Shown here: piece after piece, positions 22,946-29,520 of the stretch
How positions within the stretch are numbered: the first letter of the stretch is position 1
Layout of the letters: every line of letters begins with the position of its first letter
Assembly: GCF_009363115.1 (NCBI RefSeq)
Contig: NZ_CP045297.1
Span: forward strand, 1 to 34,849
Direction: 5' to 3'
DNA from: Paenibacillus brasilensis
GTDB taxonomy: Bacteria > Bacillota > Bacilli > Paenibacillales > Paenibacillaceae
Length of the DNA stretch: 34,849 nt
The notes under the pieces: generated by a model
Told to the model about the DNA's origin: nothing
Database searches by the model: none
The model's input: only the letters and a program-made list of their open reading frames with translations
Program-made: the position numbers and the translations under genes

Positions 22946-23278
22946 TTGGGCGCGATTGAACATTATAGACGCGAGCTTTATAGAATTGCTTGGCGAATGC
23001 AGTATCGGGAAAAACGTGATCGCAAACGTGAAGTTTCTATGGAATGCAGTCCTAACCTCTTTCGACCCTCTTTTTCGGATGAATCTGATAACAGAGTGAT
23101 GTTGCAATCTTATATTAATAAATTTGCGTGTGAAGCAAGCAAAAAAGTCATTTATGAAATTTACATAAACGACAAAACAGAAGCCCAGGTTTCCAGAGAA
23201 CTTAAAATCAGTCAACAGGCGGTGAACAAATGGAAAAAGAAAGCACTCCGCGAATTATTTCAGATGATGAGTTTATGA
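22946..23278 (+). CDS. Sigma-factor-like protein, region-4-type half of a split sigma
   Basis: TTG start behind GGGAGG; 110 residues. The first half is very basic (YRRELYRIAWRMQYREKRDRK). The C-terminal half ends in a sigma region 4-like HTH (KKVIYEIYINDKTEAQVSRE, LKISQQAVNKWKKKALREL). No region 2 is present. The next gene, overlapping by 49 bases, encodes a small region-2-like protein. This is the layout of the two-subunit sigma SigO-RsoA (YvrI-YvrHa) of B. subtilis. It might direct RNA polymerase to plasmid promoters (inference). A simple phage-type transcription activator is the alternative. Confidence 0.7.
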   Translation: MGAIEHYRRELYRIAWRMQYREKRDRKREVSMECSPNLFRPSFSDESDNRVMLQSYINKFACEASKKVIYEIYINDKTEAQVSRELKISQQAVNKWKKKALRELFQMMSL

Positions 23279-23445
23279 AGTTAGTAAAACTTGCCCAAAC
23301 CCAATCCGATGTAGAGGCCATGAATGCAATTTTTCAGTATTTCGATCAAGATATTAAACGATTAAGCAAACTTTTACGTATGCCAAAAGAGGATGCTATT
23401 CAAAGTATGAAAACCCAACTTCTTGAACTAATCATGAAAAAATAA
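23230..23445 (+). CDS. Small HTH_16/sigma-region-2-like protein (RsoA-like)
   Basis: A 71-residue protein, ATG at 23230 behind GGCGGTGA, inside the end of the preceding gene. The sequence FMKLVKLAQTQSDVEAMNAI followed by FQYFDQDIKRLSKLLRMPKE and DAIQSMKTQLLELI follows the hydrophobic pattern of sigma region 2.1-2.2, the part that binds RNA polymerase beta'. It resembles the small conjugative-element HTH_16 proteins, to which, as far as I recall, RsoA belongs. With its neighbour it could form a bipartite sigma factor (inference). Confidence 0.68.
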   Translation: MEKESTPRIISDDEFMKLVKLAQTQSDVEAMNAIFQYFDQDIKRLSKLLRMPKEDAIQSMKTQLLELIMKK

Positions 23446-23543
23446 GAAATCCTTTATCGAAAGCTGTTTCTGGAACTCTACCGGAAGCAGCTTATTTAGT
23501 TTTTGCTTCGATATTCTTTAGTATAGGCTAAACAGTTCAAAAA

Positions 23544-23582
23544 GGGGTACCGCCAACCAAATGACATAAAACCCACGCTAAG
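23544..23582 (+). repeat. Left terminal inverted repeat, 39 bp
   Basis: Exact reverse complement of 24777-24815. Preceded by AAAAA. Confidence 0.9.
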
Positions 23583-23598
23583 GACTTGGATGCAATAA

Positions 23599-23637
23599 AA
23601 ACCTCGATTTCCTGTACGCTAATGGAAATCGAGGTTT
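23599..23637. terminator. Strong hairpin inside the left end of the element
   Basis: A 14-bp perfect stem joins 23599-23612 and 23624-23637 with an 11-base loop. On the minus strand it is followed by TTTTATTG, so it may stop transcription leaving the element leftward. Confidence 0.6.
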
Positions 23638-23731
23638 ACGTTTCTCAAGGCTTGTTAAATTGTCGCATTCAGATTTCGCTTTCCGCTAGATCACGAAGGT
23701 GGTGAGCGGCGAATAAGTATGGAAAGCTTGC

Positions 23732-23778
23732 TTGACATGAACGTTTATACATGATAACTTCGATGTAAAGTTAACTTT
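23732..23778 (+). promoter_or_regulatory. Promoter and palindromic operator of the element's XRE gene
   Basis: TTGACA (23732-23737) with a weak -10 TAACTT 17 bases on, then the perfect 12-bp palindrome AAAGTTAACTTT (23767-23778) near the expected start site. Probably an autoregulatory operator. Confidence 0.55.
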
Positions 23779-23804
23779 CCAGGTCGAGCAGTCGAGGTGA
23801 ATAT

Positions 23805-24008
23805 GTGAAAAACAGGCTAGAGGAAATACGCAAACGGCACGGAATCAAGCAGGAAGAACTGGCGGAGGCGCTCAAGGTATCGCGGCAGACGATCGGCTCG
23901 CTGGAGAACGGGCGGTACAACCCGTCCATCATCCTGGCCTTCAAAATTGCCCGTTACTTCGGGATGAGCATTGAGGAAATTTTCATTTACGAGGAGGAAT
24001 CATCGTGA
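23805..24008 (+). CDS. Short XRE regulator of the inserted element
   Basis: A 67-residue HTH protein, GTG start behind GAGGTGA. Nearly all of it is the DNA-binding domain (LEEIRKRHGIKQEELAEAL, VSRQTIGSLENGRYNPS, ILAFKIARYFGMSIEEIF). This short type, followed by an overlapping membrane protein gene (GTGA overlap), is a common Firmicute pair in which the regulator controls its membrane partner. The codon use is more GC-rich than the plasmid backbone, in keeping with transfer inside the IR-bounded element. Confidence 0.9.
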   Translation: MKNRLEEIRKRHGIKQEELAEALKVSRQTIGSLENGRYNPSIILAFKIARYFGMSIEEIFIYEEESS

Positions 24009-24421
24009 AAAGAAAGACACCAGTTTATATTGCCGCGCTGATCGGGGGCATTTGCTGCATCGTGGCCAGCTTGCTGCTCCGGGATGAGGTGGCGAAGGCC
24101 GTCTCCGGGCTGCTGATCGGTTTTGGGGCGGGATTGGTCGGCATGAGCGTGGCTCAGATCTACATGAATCGGTTTGAATCCAAACATCCCGAGTTCGCGA
24201 AGCGGACGGAAATCGAACTCAAGGACGAGCGGAACGCGCTGATCCGCTATCGGGCCAAAGCAAAAGCCGGCGACATCACCCATTGGCTCATTATGGGCAT
24301 CGCTTACTTAACGATCATCATTTCGGCCCCCGTATGGGTCACGCTGGCGGTGGTCGCCGTTTTCCTGACTCATACAGCGATTGGTCTATATTACATGAGT
24401 AAATATCAGAAGGAAATGTGA
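24005..24421 (+). CDS. Four-span membrane protein paired with the XRE regulator
   Basis: 138 residues, GTG start overlapping the XRE stop, GAGGAGG upstream. Hydrophobic segments are IAALIGGICCIVASLLL, AVSGLLIGFGAGLVGMSVA, WLIMGIAYLTIIISAPVW and TLAVVAVFLTHTAIGLYYM. The cytoplasmic loop contains ELKDERNALIRYRAKAKAGD, a motif typical of the small DUF2178/DUF6442-like membrane proteins that accompany XRE regulators. Molecular function is not known. Confidence 0.8.
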   Translation: MKRKTPVYIAALIGGICCIVASLLLRDEVAKAVSGLLIGFGAGLVGMSVAQIYMNRFESKHPEFAKRTEIELKDERNALIRYRAKAKAGDITHWLIMGIAYLTIIISAPVWVTLAVVAVFLTHTAIGLYYMSKYQKEM

Positions 24422-24491
24422 TGGCGGCGAAAAGAAAAAGCGATGAAGAGAAACGCCCATAAGTGGAAGTGATGTTCACGATATTCAGTAA

Positions 24492-24671
24492 GATGCCGAG
24501 GCTTTCGGTAGACTGATTCGGGTTTATCAGCATGACCTGTACAGCTTAGCCCGCACTTATCTGAAGCGTGACGAGGATTGCGCAGATGCGATTCAGGAAA
24601 CAATATTCAAATCGTTCAAGGCCATACACAGTTTAAGGGAACCGGCCTATTTCAAAACATGGCTAAACTAA
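24492..24671 (+). pseudogene. ECF sigma factor remnant (region 2 only)
   Basis: The frame DAEAFGRLIRVYQHDLYS, LARTYLKRDEDCADAIQETI and FKSFKAIHSLREPAYFKTWL is a clear ECF sigma region 2. It has no start codon (a stop lies just upstream) and ends at a TAA right after the conserved TWLN, so region 4 is missing. It is a fragment trapped inside the IR-bounded element, probably left from an earlier gene capture. Confidence 0.85.
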
Positions 24672-24724
24672 AAATTTGACTGTCCCAAATGCGTTACGAC
24701 CACTCCGTATCCAGGACACAGAAG

Positions 24725-24762
24725 CCGGTAATTCCGTAACGTAGGAAAAACCGGTTTTTTTT
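24725..24762 (+). terminator. Terminator inside the right end of the element
   Basis: CCGGT with inner TTCC pairs with GGAA and ACCGG, followed by eight T. It would stop transcripts of the passenger genes before the right inverted repeat. Confidence 0.85.
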
Positions 24763-24776
24763 CGCCTACAAAATCT

Positions 24777-24815
24777 CTTAGCGTGGGTTTTATGTCATTT
24801 GGTTGGCGGTACCCC
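24777..24815 (-). repeat. Right terminal inverted repeat, 39 bp
   Basis: Exact reverse complement of 23544-23582. Followed by AAAAA. From here to 25080 there is no gene; a TATATAAG box near 24890 and a TGGAG/CTCCA dyad near 25016-25043 may belong to the leader of the next gene. Confidence 0.9.
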
Positions 24816-25079
24816 AAAAAGCATTTTCTTTGATCAGAAAAAAATTCATTGTGCGGTTGTGTATTTACACTCCCCGACTCCTATATAAGTGTAGGGATAA
24901 ATCGGACGAAGTACATGAATCTCAAAAGTTTATGTCTTCGCAGGTTGGTTGTAATTTACAGCCTTAAATCACCTACATAAGTGAAGGAGAATTGAAGACT
25001 GATATCAAATAAATGTGGAGCCATTTAGATGTCAGCGACTCCATCAATTTCTCACAAAAAATCAGGAGGTTGATATATT

Positions 25080-25544
25080 ATGGCAAGATCACGGGAATAT
25101 GCAGCAACAGTGACGGTTAGTCGAAATGAATTAGTAAAAATGTCAATTGCACAGGACGAGGTAATTAGAAATGGGGGCTTTGACAGCGGTCGTACTGATG
25201 TAGCAGCATTGATTGCTGGTTTATCGGGAATTGGAGCTACCATTTTGGGGTTAATGTTCATTGCTAGCACTCCAGTAGGGATTGCAACAGGGATTGCCTC
25301 GCTTGCATCCTCCCTGCTTGGTGCAGGAACGGGCTCGAGAGTTAACGATTATCTTCAAGACGGTGTTAACGGTATGAATCGCATTGTTAATACTATTATT
25401 GATAATGATCTACAATATGATCTTTATCAAATAAAATTTCCATTTCTGGAATACACCTTGCAAGACGACACGGTCATCCGCTTTATTACTGGTAACGGTG
25501 TTATACTCAAAGCACATTCCGAAAATGGATGGGAAGTCTTCTAA
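25080..25544 (+). CDS. Hypothetical protein with glycine-rich hydrophobic core
   Basis: 154 residues, ATG behind AGGAGGT. A polar N-terminus (TVTVSRNELVKMSIAQDEVI) is followed by two hydrophobic, Gly/Ala-rich segments (AALIAGLSGIGATILGLMFI and VGIATGIASLASSLLGAGTG) that look like a membrane hairpin, then a soluble C-terminal region (LYQIKFPFLEYTLQDDTVIR). There is no signal peptide. I do not recognise a family. The hydrophobic hairpin recalls holins and pore-forming peptides, but this is only a visual likeness. It converges on the minus-strand pair at 25614-26482 across a 28-bp palindrome. Confidence 0.7.
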   Translation: MARSREYAATVTVSRNELVKMSIAQDEVIRNGGFDSGRTDVAALIAGLSGIGATILGLMFIASTPVGIATGIASLASSLLGAGTGSRVNDYLQDGVNGMNRIVNTIIDNDLQYDLYQIKFPFLEYTLQDDTVIRFITGNGVILKAHSENGWEVF

Positions 25545-25557
25545 AATGTGAAATGTG

Positions 25558-25615
25558 AAATTTGCATAACAAGAAGGTCAGCTCCTTGGAGCTGACCTTC
25601 TTGTTATGCAAATTT
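25558..25615. terminator. 28-bp perfect palindrome, shared terminator
   Basis: 25558-25585 is the exact reverse complement of 25588-25615, with only TT between. It lies between two convergent genes and its right end overlaps the stop of the minus-strand gene. AAATTT at each outer edge gives a short T-run in both directions. Confidence 0.85.
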
Positions 25616-26117
25616 ACTTAACGAAAAGCGTATCCATAGAAGTTTTAAATGAATTATAATCAAATCCATCTGTTATCTTGTACGTTTGATATAAACTTTT
25701 TCTTCGCCCACCAGAACCAGAAATAGAAATAAACTTACTATTTAAAATTTCTATACTATAATCCGCTGGAACATCTTGGTCAGTCTTCGGATGGATAATA
25801 ACATTATAAATATAAGCAACCTTAATGTTGTTGTCTATTTTACTGACTTTTTTAAGTTTAACATTGGAGAATTGGTCCAATATTGCTTGAACTCGCTCCT
25901 TATCCTTCAAAATTACATCCATGTCTAGATCGGTTGACGGAGTTAACTCGGAGGGTCTTCTGGATATCTGTAAATAAACTTTGTCGACATTTTCTTGATT
26001 TAGCACAACTTCTTGCATAGACGTATTCAAATTCAGAAAATAATAAGTACCATAAACACCCCATGCTAGTACGAAAACAATAGCAACAGCAATATTAATA
26101 GTTCGATACTTCATCAA
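25614..26117 (-). CDS. Membrane-anchored extracytoplasmic protein, function unknown
   Basis: 167 residues. One N-terminal membrane segment (INIAVAIVFVLAWGVYGTYY) anchors a soluble domain that is probably outside (VVLNQENVDKVYLQISRR, DVILKDKERVQAILDQFSNV, YNVIIHPKTDQDVPADYSI). The beta/alpha pattern resembles the DUF5301-type domains of Bacillus exported proteins, but I am not sure. Its ATG overlaps the stop of the upstream membrane gene (ATGA), so the two form an operon. Confidence 0.75.
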   Translation of the reverse strand: MMKYRTINIAVAIVFVLAWGVYGTYYFLNLNTSMQEVVLNQENVDKVYLQISRRPSELTPSTDLDMDVILKDKERVQAILDQFSNVKLKKVSKIDNNIKVAYIYNVIIHPKTDQDVPADYSIEILNSKFISISGSGGRRKSLYQTYKITDGFDYNSFKTSMDTLFVK

Positions 26118-26482
26118 TTCACTCCCCTATTTTTTTGTATGATCTCTTTAAAAATATAACCGCTGTAAATGAGAAAATGAGTTTCTCCGATTAGAAAAAG
26201 TAACTTATGCATCCATGTTTCTTGTGACATAATCAAGAATAGGATAATTCCGACTGAGATCAAAACCATAATAACTTCTACAACCGTGTCAGTTACAATA
26301 CTGGTCCTATGCTTGTTTTGGTATTTTTCGTACAACGTCCGACTGATCAAACGGATGGCGTATATACCCATCAACCAATCATAAATATAATGAGGTGGAT
26401 TGTTATATACAATTCGCACTGTTAGGGTAGCCAAGAAAATTATCAAAATAAGAAAAATTGGATTCTTCAGCTTCTTCAGCAT
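26114..26482 (-). CDS. Multispanning membrane protein, function unknown
   Basis: 122 residues with GGGGAG before the ATG at 26482. Hydrophobic segments are PIFLILIIFLATLTVRIVY, YIYDWLMGIYAIRLI, VVEVIMVLISVGIILFLIM and LLFLIGETHFLIYSGYIF. It lacks recognisable motifs. It overlaps the next gene by four bases, implying joint function with the anchored protein at 25614-26117. They could be an immunity or signalling pair for the 25080 product (inference from neighbourhood only). Confidence 0.72.
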   Translation of the reverse strand: MLKKLKNPIFLILIIFLATLTVRIVYNNPPHYIYDWLMGIYAIRLISRTLYEKYQNKHRTSIVTDTVVEVIMVLISVGIILFLIMSQETWMHKLLFLIGETHFLIYSGYIFKEIIQKNRGVN

Positions 26483-26592
26483 CGTTTTCTCCCCTCACTG
26501 TATTTACAATTATTATACAGTATCGTTTTGGAAATTTCATAAAATAACATACTTCACAAAGGAATACAATTTTTCCTTGGGGAAGCTCATTT

Positions 26593-26804
26593 TTAGGGGT
26601 AGTACCAGCGAAGCTGTCACACCCCGCAAAGTAAACCAGTGATAAGTTCTGGTTTTTGTTGGTATCGGAATGCACTGGTTATTCTGGTTCAACATGGTTT
26701 CCAAGGCTCAATTTGAACCACATAGCTGTCATGAAGTGCAAACATGTGGAAATTGATGGCAACTAATTTGCGGATGGTGTCACGTTCGCTGGTACTGCCC
26801 TTAA
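26593..26804. repeat. 212-bp segment bounded by inverted copies of the centromere-linked block
   Basis: The block at 22723-22764 recurs at 26593-26634, and a diverged inverted copy (core CAGTACCAGCGAA on the minus strand) ends at 26804. Between them lies a TGGTTCAA/TTGAACCA stem and no gene. The inverted copy is followed 17 bases later by centromere-like repeats, mirroring the order at 22683-22764. No gene is visible from 26483 to 26988. Confidence 0.65.
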
Positions 26805-26820
26805 TTGACTGAATCATACA

Positions 26821-26892
26821 GACGTTTACGTATACGTATACATAAACATTTATATACTATGTTTTCCTACGTAAACGTAAATGTTTACGTAT
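26821..26892. repeat. Distant centromere-like repeat cluster
   Basis: TTTACGTATACGTATAC-type and GTAAACGTAAA-type palindromes at 26821-26846 and 26868-26892, of the same family as those around parAR but 4 kb away. Likely an additional ParR-binding site. Confidence 0.7.
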
Positions 26893-26988
26893 GTATTTAA
26901 AAGACCAATAAAACAGGGTTTTGGTTACTATGTAATTAGTCTTAGATAAATGTTATAATTAGGAAGCATTGAGAAAGGAGGGGCAAGA

Positions 26989-27216
26989 ATGCAGGAGTTT
27001 ATTATAATCGTGCTGGTCACTAGCTTTCTTTATCCTATGAAAAATTTGATTGGCCTTTTAACACGTTTAGCCTTGTTCGGAATGATGGCCTACACTCTGT
27101 TTTCAGGCTCGATTCCAAATTGGGGAGATAAATTTTTTGCATTAGCTCTATTGTCCTTGCCTATTTTCATAAACATGTTGGTTGAATTTCTGAAATTGAA
27201 GATATTGAAGGCATAA
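26989..27216 (+). CDS. Small membrane protein
   Basis: 75 residues, ATG behind AAAGGAGGGG. Nearly all hydrophobic, with three segments (IIIVLVTSFLYPM, LLTRLALFGMMAYTLF, FFALALLSLPIFINMLV) and a short basic end (KLKILKA). No family recognised. It is a single-gene unit ending in its own terminator. Confidence 0.7.
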   Translation: MQEFIIIVLVTSFLYPMKNLIGLLTRLALFGMMAYTLFSGSIPNWGDKFFALALLSLPIFINMLVEFLKLKILKA

Positions 27217-27245
27217 ACCGTCCTGTCAACTGGGCGGTTTTTTTT
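27215..27245 (+). terminator. Terminator of the small membrane protein gene
   Basis: AAACCGTCC pairs with GGGCGGTTT (one G-U) and is followed by a T-run. It begins in the stop codon. Confidence 0.9.
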
Positions 27246-27256
27246 CAGTATATAAC

Positions 27257-27347
27257 AATAGTTATGTTCCGAAAAGTTATGAAATAAGCTTGATTTTCAG
27301 CACATAACTATGCTAAAATGAATGTATAAACTAAGAACATAACTATT
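27257..27347 (+). promoter_or_regulatory. Promoter and four-site operator of the toxin-antitoxin operon
   Basis: AATAGTTATGTTC (27257-27269) is the exact reverse complement of 27335-27347; AGTTATG (27275-27281) is that of CATAACT (27303-27309). These four heptamers surround a -35 TTGATT (27290-27295) and an extended -10 TGCTAAAAT (27311-27319), spacing 18. This fits autorepression by the antitoxin or the complex. Confidence 0.75.
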
Positions 27348-27368
27348 TGGAACTTGGAGGTTTATCTT

Positions 27369-27566
27369 ATGAGCCAAATTTCTACAAATGATTTGAAAGA
27401 TGTTTTGAGAAGAGCGACCCAATCGGCGCGTCAAGAAGCCAAGAAAAACGGTGTTCCTGCTGTTTATGAAGAAAACGGAATGATGATTAAAGAATATCCA
27501 GATGGTAAAAAAACACGGATCGTTTTTACGGAAGAAGGAAAACGAGAAGTTGAGTACAATGTTTAG
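27369..27566 (+). CDS. Antitoxin of the zeta-like toxin
   Basis: 65 residues, ATG behind GGAGG. It has an N-terminal helix (TNDLKDVLRRATQSARQEAK) and a beta-rich second half (YEENGMMIKEYPDGKKTRIV). It is not similar by eye to epsilon or PezA, but small proteins of this kind precede zeta/AAA-type toxins in many bacteria. Its stop overlaps the toxin ATG by eight bases. Four-site operator DNA lies upstream. It should neutralise the toxin and repress the operon (inference from context). Confidence 0.8.
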   Translation: MSQISTNDLKDVLRRATQSARQEAKKNGVPAVYEENGMMIKEYPDGKKTRIVFTEEGKREVEYNV

Positions 27567-28215
27567 ACCTATTATGACAGTATTTGCCGGGACAAATGGA
27601 GCCGGGAAAAGCACGCTAACTAAGCAACTGGTTGACCGGATCGGTGAAGTCATCGACCCGGATGCCATTGCTAAAAGAATTAATCCTGAAAACCCTGAAT
27701 CCGTCTCGCCCACAGCAGGGAGAGAGACTATAAAGCGTGTTCAGGAGTGTATTAAGCAAGGTATAAGTTTTTCCATTGAAACGACCCTTGCTGGCAAGAA
27801 TGCTATACGTCAAATGGAACAAGCCAAGGCAGCGGGCTTTGAAGTAAATCTGTACTATGTTGGCCTCAAAAGCGTTGAGTACCATATAAGCCGTGTTGAA
27901 ATGAGGGTGGCCCAAGGAGGACACCATATACCGGAAGAAGATATTAGGCGGCGCTATGATCGTTCATTGAACAATTTGCCAATAGCTTCGGGGATCGCTG
28001 ATTGGTCTTTTGTTTTCGACAACACATCCGAGTTCACGCAGCTGCTCGAAGTCGATAAAGGAAGGGTTCGCTATTTGGTTCAAAATCTGCCTGAATGGGC
28101 GGAACGTGTGTTTAAAGGCGAAAGAACAACGTTATCTGAAAAGTTGGAACAAATTAAACCTTTAATGGATAAGAAGGAATTAAAAAAAGACCGAAAAGGG
28201 GATTTTGAAAGGTAA
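27559..28215 (+). CDS. Zeta-like toxin (P-loop kinase)
   Basis: 218 residues, ATG at 27559 inside the antitoxin end. The P-loop GTNGAGKST is at residues 11-19. Further zeta/COG4185 features are VIDPDAIAKRINPENPES, SFSIETTLAG, YYVGLKSVEYHISRVEMRV and GHHIPEEDIRRRYDRSLNNL. Zeta toxins phosphorylate UDP-N-acetylglucosamine and block wall synthesis; related ATPases may use other substrates. With the unstable antitoxin it kills or halts cells that lose the plasmid. Full length and apparently intact. Confidence 0.9.
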   Translation: MFRPIMTVFAGTNGAGKSTLTKQLVDRIGEVIDPDAIAKRINPENPESVSPTAGRETIKRVQECIKQGISFSIETTLAGKNAIRQMEQAKAAGFEVNLYYVGLKSVEYHISRVEMRVAQGGHHIPEEDIRRRYDRSLNNLPIASGIADWSFVFDNTSEFTQLLEVDKGRVRYLVQNLPEWAERVFKGERTTLSEKLEQIKPLMDKKELKKDRKGDFER

Positions 28216-28284
28216 ATAGTTGGCCCTTTACGGTTTTTATATGACCCTAAAATTTACATAATTGACCCATAAGGAGGCTTGCCA

Positions 28285-28509
28285 ATGCCGAGGACAACAT
28301 CGGGGGATACACGCCCAAGGGTGGATTGCAGCAAGGGGGTTAAAACAGAATTACGTATTGTACGTGATACTTTGAAATGTGACAGTGATTCAGAAACTAT
28401 TGCGTATCTGCTTGCCCTTTATAAAGATGCTTATGACAAAATAACGCTGGTGAAGGACAAGCAGTACCGAGAAAAAGCTAATGAAATTGATCGGCAGCAG
28501 TCATTTTGA
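28285..28509 (+). CDS. Small ribbon-helix-helix-like protein
   Basis: 74 residues, ATG at 28285 behind AAGGAGG. The part VKTELRIVRDTLKCDSDSET followed by IAYLLALYKDAY fits a ribbon-helix-helix fold, a DNA-binding type common in plasmid regulators. The N-terminus (PRTTSGDTRPRVD) is basic and flexible. It ends just before TGTACA element E. Targets unknown. Confidence 0.6.
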   Translation: MPRTTSGDTRPRVDCSKGVKTELRIVRDTLKCDSDSETIAYLLALYKDAYDKITLVKDKQYREKANEIDRQQSF

Positions 28510-28515
28510 GCTTTG

Positions 28516-28565
28516 TGTACAAAAATGATTCCTGGTGAGCTGGTCCAGTGCTTATTATGTGTACA
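28516..28565 (-). repeat. TGTACA composite intergenic element, copy E (inverted, partial)
   Basis: TGTACA at 28516 and 28560, 44 bases apart, both in the TTGTGTACA orientation, so this is the first part of the unit on the minus strand. Read that way, the inner CAGCTCAC and GGAAT match copy A. The missing half would fall inside the preceding gene. Confidence 0.65.
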
Positions 28566-28661
28566 AAATATTTGGACCCAGCGAGATCTGAAGGAATATC
28601 TTGAGTACAGTTTTTTTATTGTTCTGCGAAGAAATACGTTATTTGAGAAAGGAGTGTATAC

Positions 28662-29000
28662 ATGTCCCGCGCGACGGTTCAAGTTCCTAATGAGCTTAAA
28701 GGAAAACTGACAACTTTACAGTCTGAATTTAAAACGAAAACACAGTACGAAGTCATTGAGAAGTTGATTCAGAGTCATACGGATTTTCAAAAGTATAAAC
28801 AGGAACAGAAGCAGGAGAAGCTTCGCATTGAAAAGATGGTTTTGGAAATCGGAGAGGAATACAAGATAAAGTTTGCAGAATTCAAAGATGATCTTGGCCT
28901 TGAAAAGAACTCTTCCGTCCTTGAATTTCTGTTCCATCACTACGAGAATTCTCCAAAACTTGATAAGTCCACATTTGCCTTATATCGTTCATTAAGCTGA
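28662..29000 (+). CDS. RHH/coiled-coil plasmid protein, function unknown
   Basis: 112 residues, ATG behind AAAGGAG. The N-terminus (RATVQVPNELKGKLTTLQSE, KTQYEVIEKLIQSHTDF) looks like a ribbon-helix-helix. A strongly charged helix follows (KYKQEQKQEKLRIEKMVLEI) and a second RHH-like or helical part ends the protein (GLEKNSSVLEFLFHHYE). Possibly a dimeric DNA-binding protein acting near the recombinase genes (inference). Confidence 0.6.
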   Translation: MSRATVQVPNELKGKLTTLQSEFKTKTQYEVIEKLIQSHTDFQKYKQEQKQEKLRIEKMVLEIGEEYKIKFAEFKDDLGLEKNSSVLEFLFHHYENSPKLDKSTFALYRSLS

Positions 29001-29027
29001 ATATGGGAAGGATAGGGGGGAATTAAG

Positions 29028-29231
29028 TTGGAAAGATATATTTTAGAAATTACTGAAGTGGAACGGAGAGGGCTGTTAAACGCCTTATCTGAAAGACAGA
29101 ATGCAATGAAAGAAATGCTTTATCCAGAATGTCCTGACGAAGAAACGGACACAGATTTAGAGTTGTTACTTGTATTGATGACGGAATTAGAATTAGCAGA
29201 AGAATTGGAGCGGAAGCTGAAACTATTGTAA
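29028..29231 (+). CDS. Small acidic helical protein
   Basis: 67 residues, TTG start behind AGGGGGG. Rich in Glu and Leu (ERRGLLNALSERQNAMKEML, ELLLVLMTELELAEELERKL). No family recognised. The composition is typical of small plasmid or phage inhibitors, but no function can be assigned. Confidence 0.55.
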   Translation: MERYILEITEVERRGLLNALSERQNAMKEMLYPECPDEETDTDLELLLVLMTELELAEELERKLKLL

Positions 29232-29287
29232 CTGATCGGTGTAATACACACGCTACAAAATGAAATGAATAGGAGTGTGAACGTGTT

Positions 29288-29458
29288 TTGAAGACATATG
29301 CGGAGATTATGACAGAAGAAGTTGAAGAATGGATCGGACGTTCTCTTACAGATTCGGAAAAAGGAACTGTTGAGTGGTTATCAGGATGGGAGAGTGAGAC
29401 GAGAAAAAATGTAATGGTAATGCTTCGTGATGCTTTCAGAAACGGAAGTAGGCAGTAA
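29288..29458 (+). CDS. Small hypothetical protein upstream of the recombinase
   Basis: 56 residues from a TTG at 29288, 12 bases after AGGAG; an ATG at 29309 is an alternative start. The product (TYAEIMTEEVEEWIGRSLTD, EWLSGWESETRKNVMVMLRD) is acidic and helical with three Trp. It fills an otherwise empty gap between 29231 and 29521. Not recognised. Confidence 0.5.
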   Translation: MKTYAEIMTEEVEEWIGRSLTDSEKGTVEWLSGWESETRKNVMVMLRDAFRNGSRQ

Positions 29459-29520
29459 ATGAAGGTTTATACGACATATTGTGGTTCTACTCTCAAGCAG
29501 CTGATGGGGTGTGAAAAGGT

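Larger units (their letters stand above)
23544..24815. mobile_element. Transposase-less element with 39-bp perfect inverted repeats (mobile-insertion-cassette-like)
   Basis: The ends are exact inverted repeats (23544-23582 and 24777-24815, beginning GGGGTACCGCCAACCAAATG). AAAAA flanks both sides and could be a 5-bp target duplication. Inside are an XRE regulator, a membrane protein and a fragment of an ECF sigma gene, all visibly richer in G+C than the rest of the plasmid. There is no transposase ORF. Elements of this kind (IS ends around passenger genes, moved in trans) are known in the Bacillus cereus group as mobile insertion cassettes. Confidence 0.8.
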
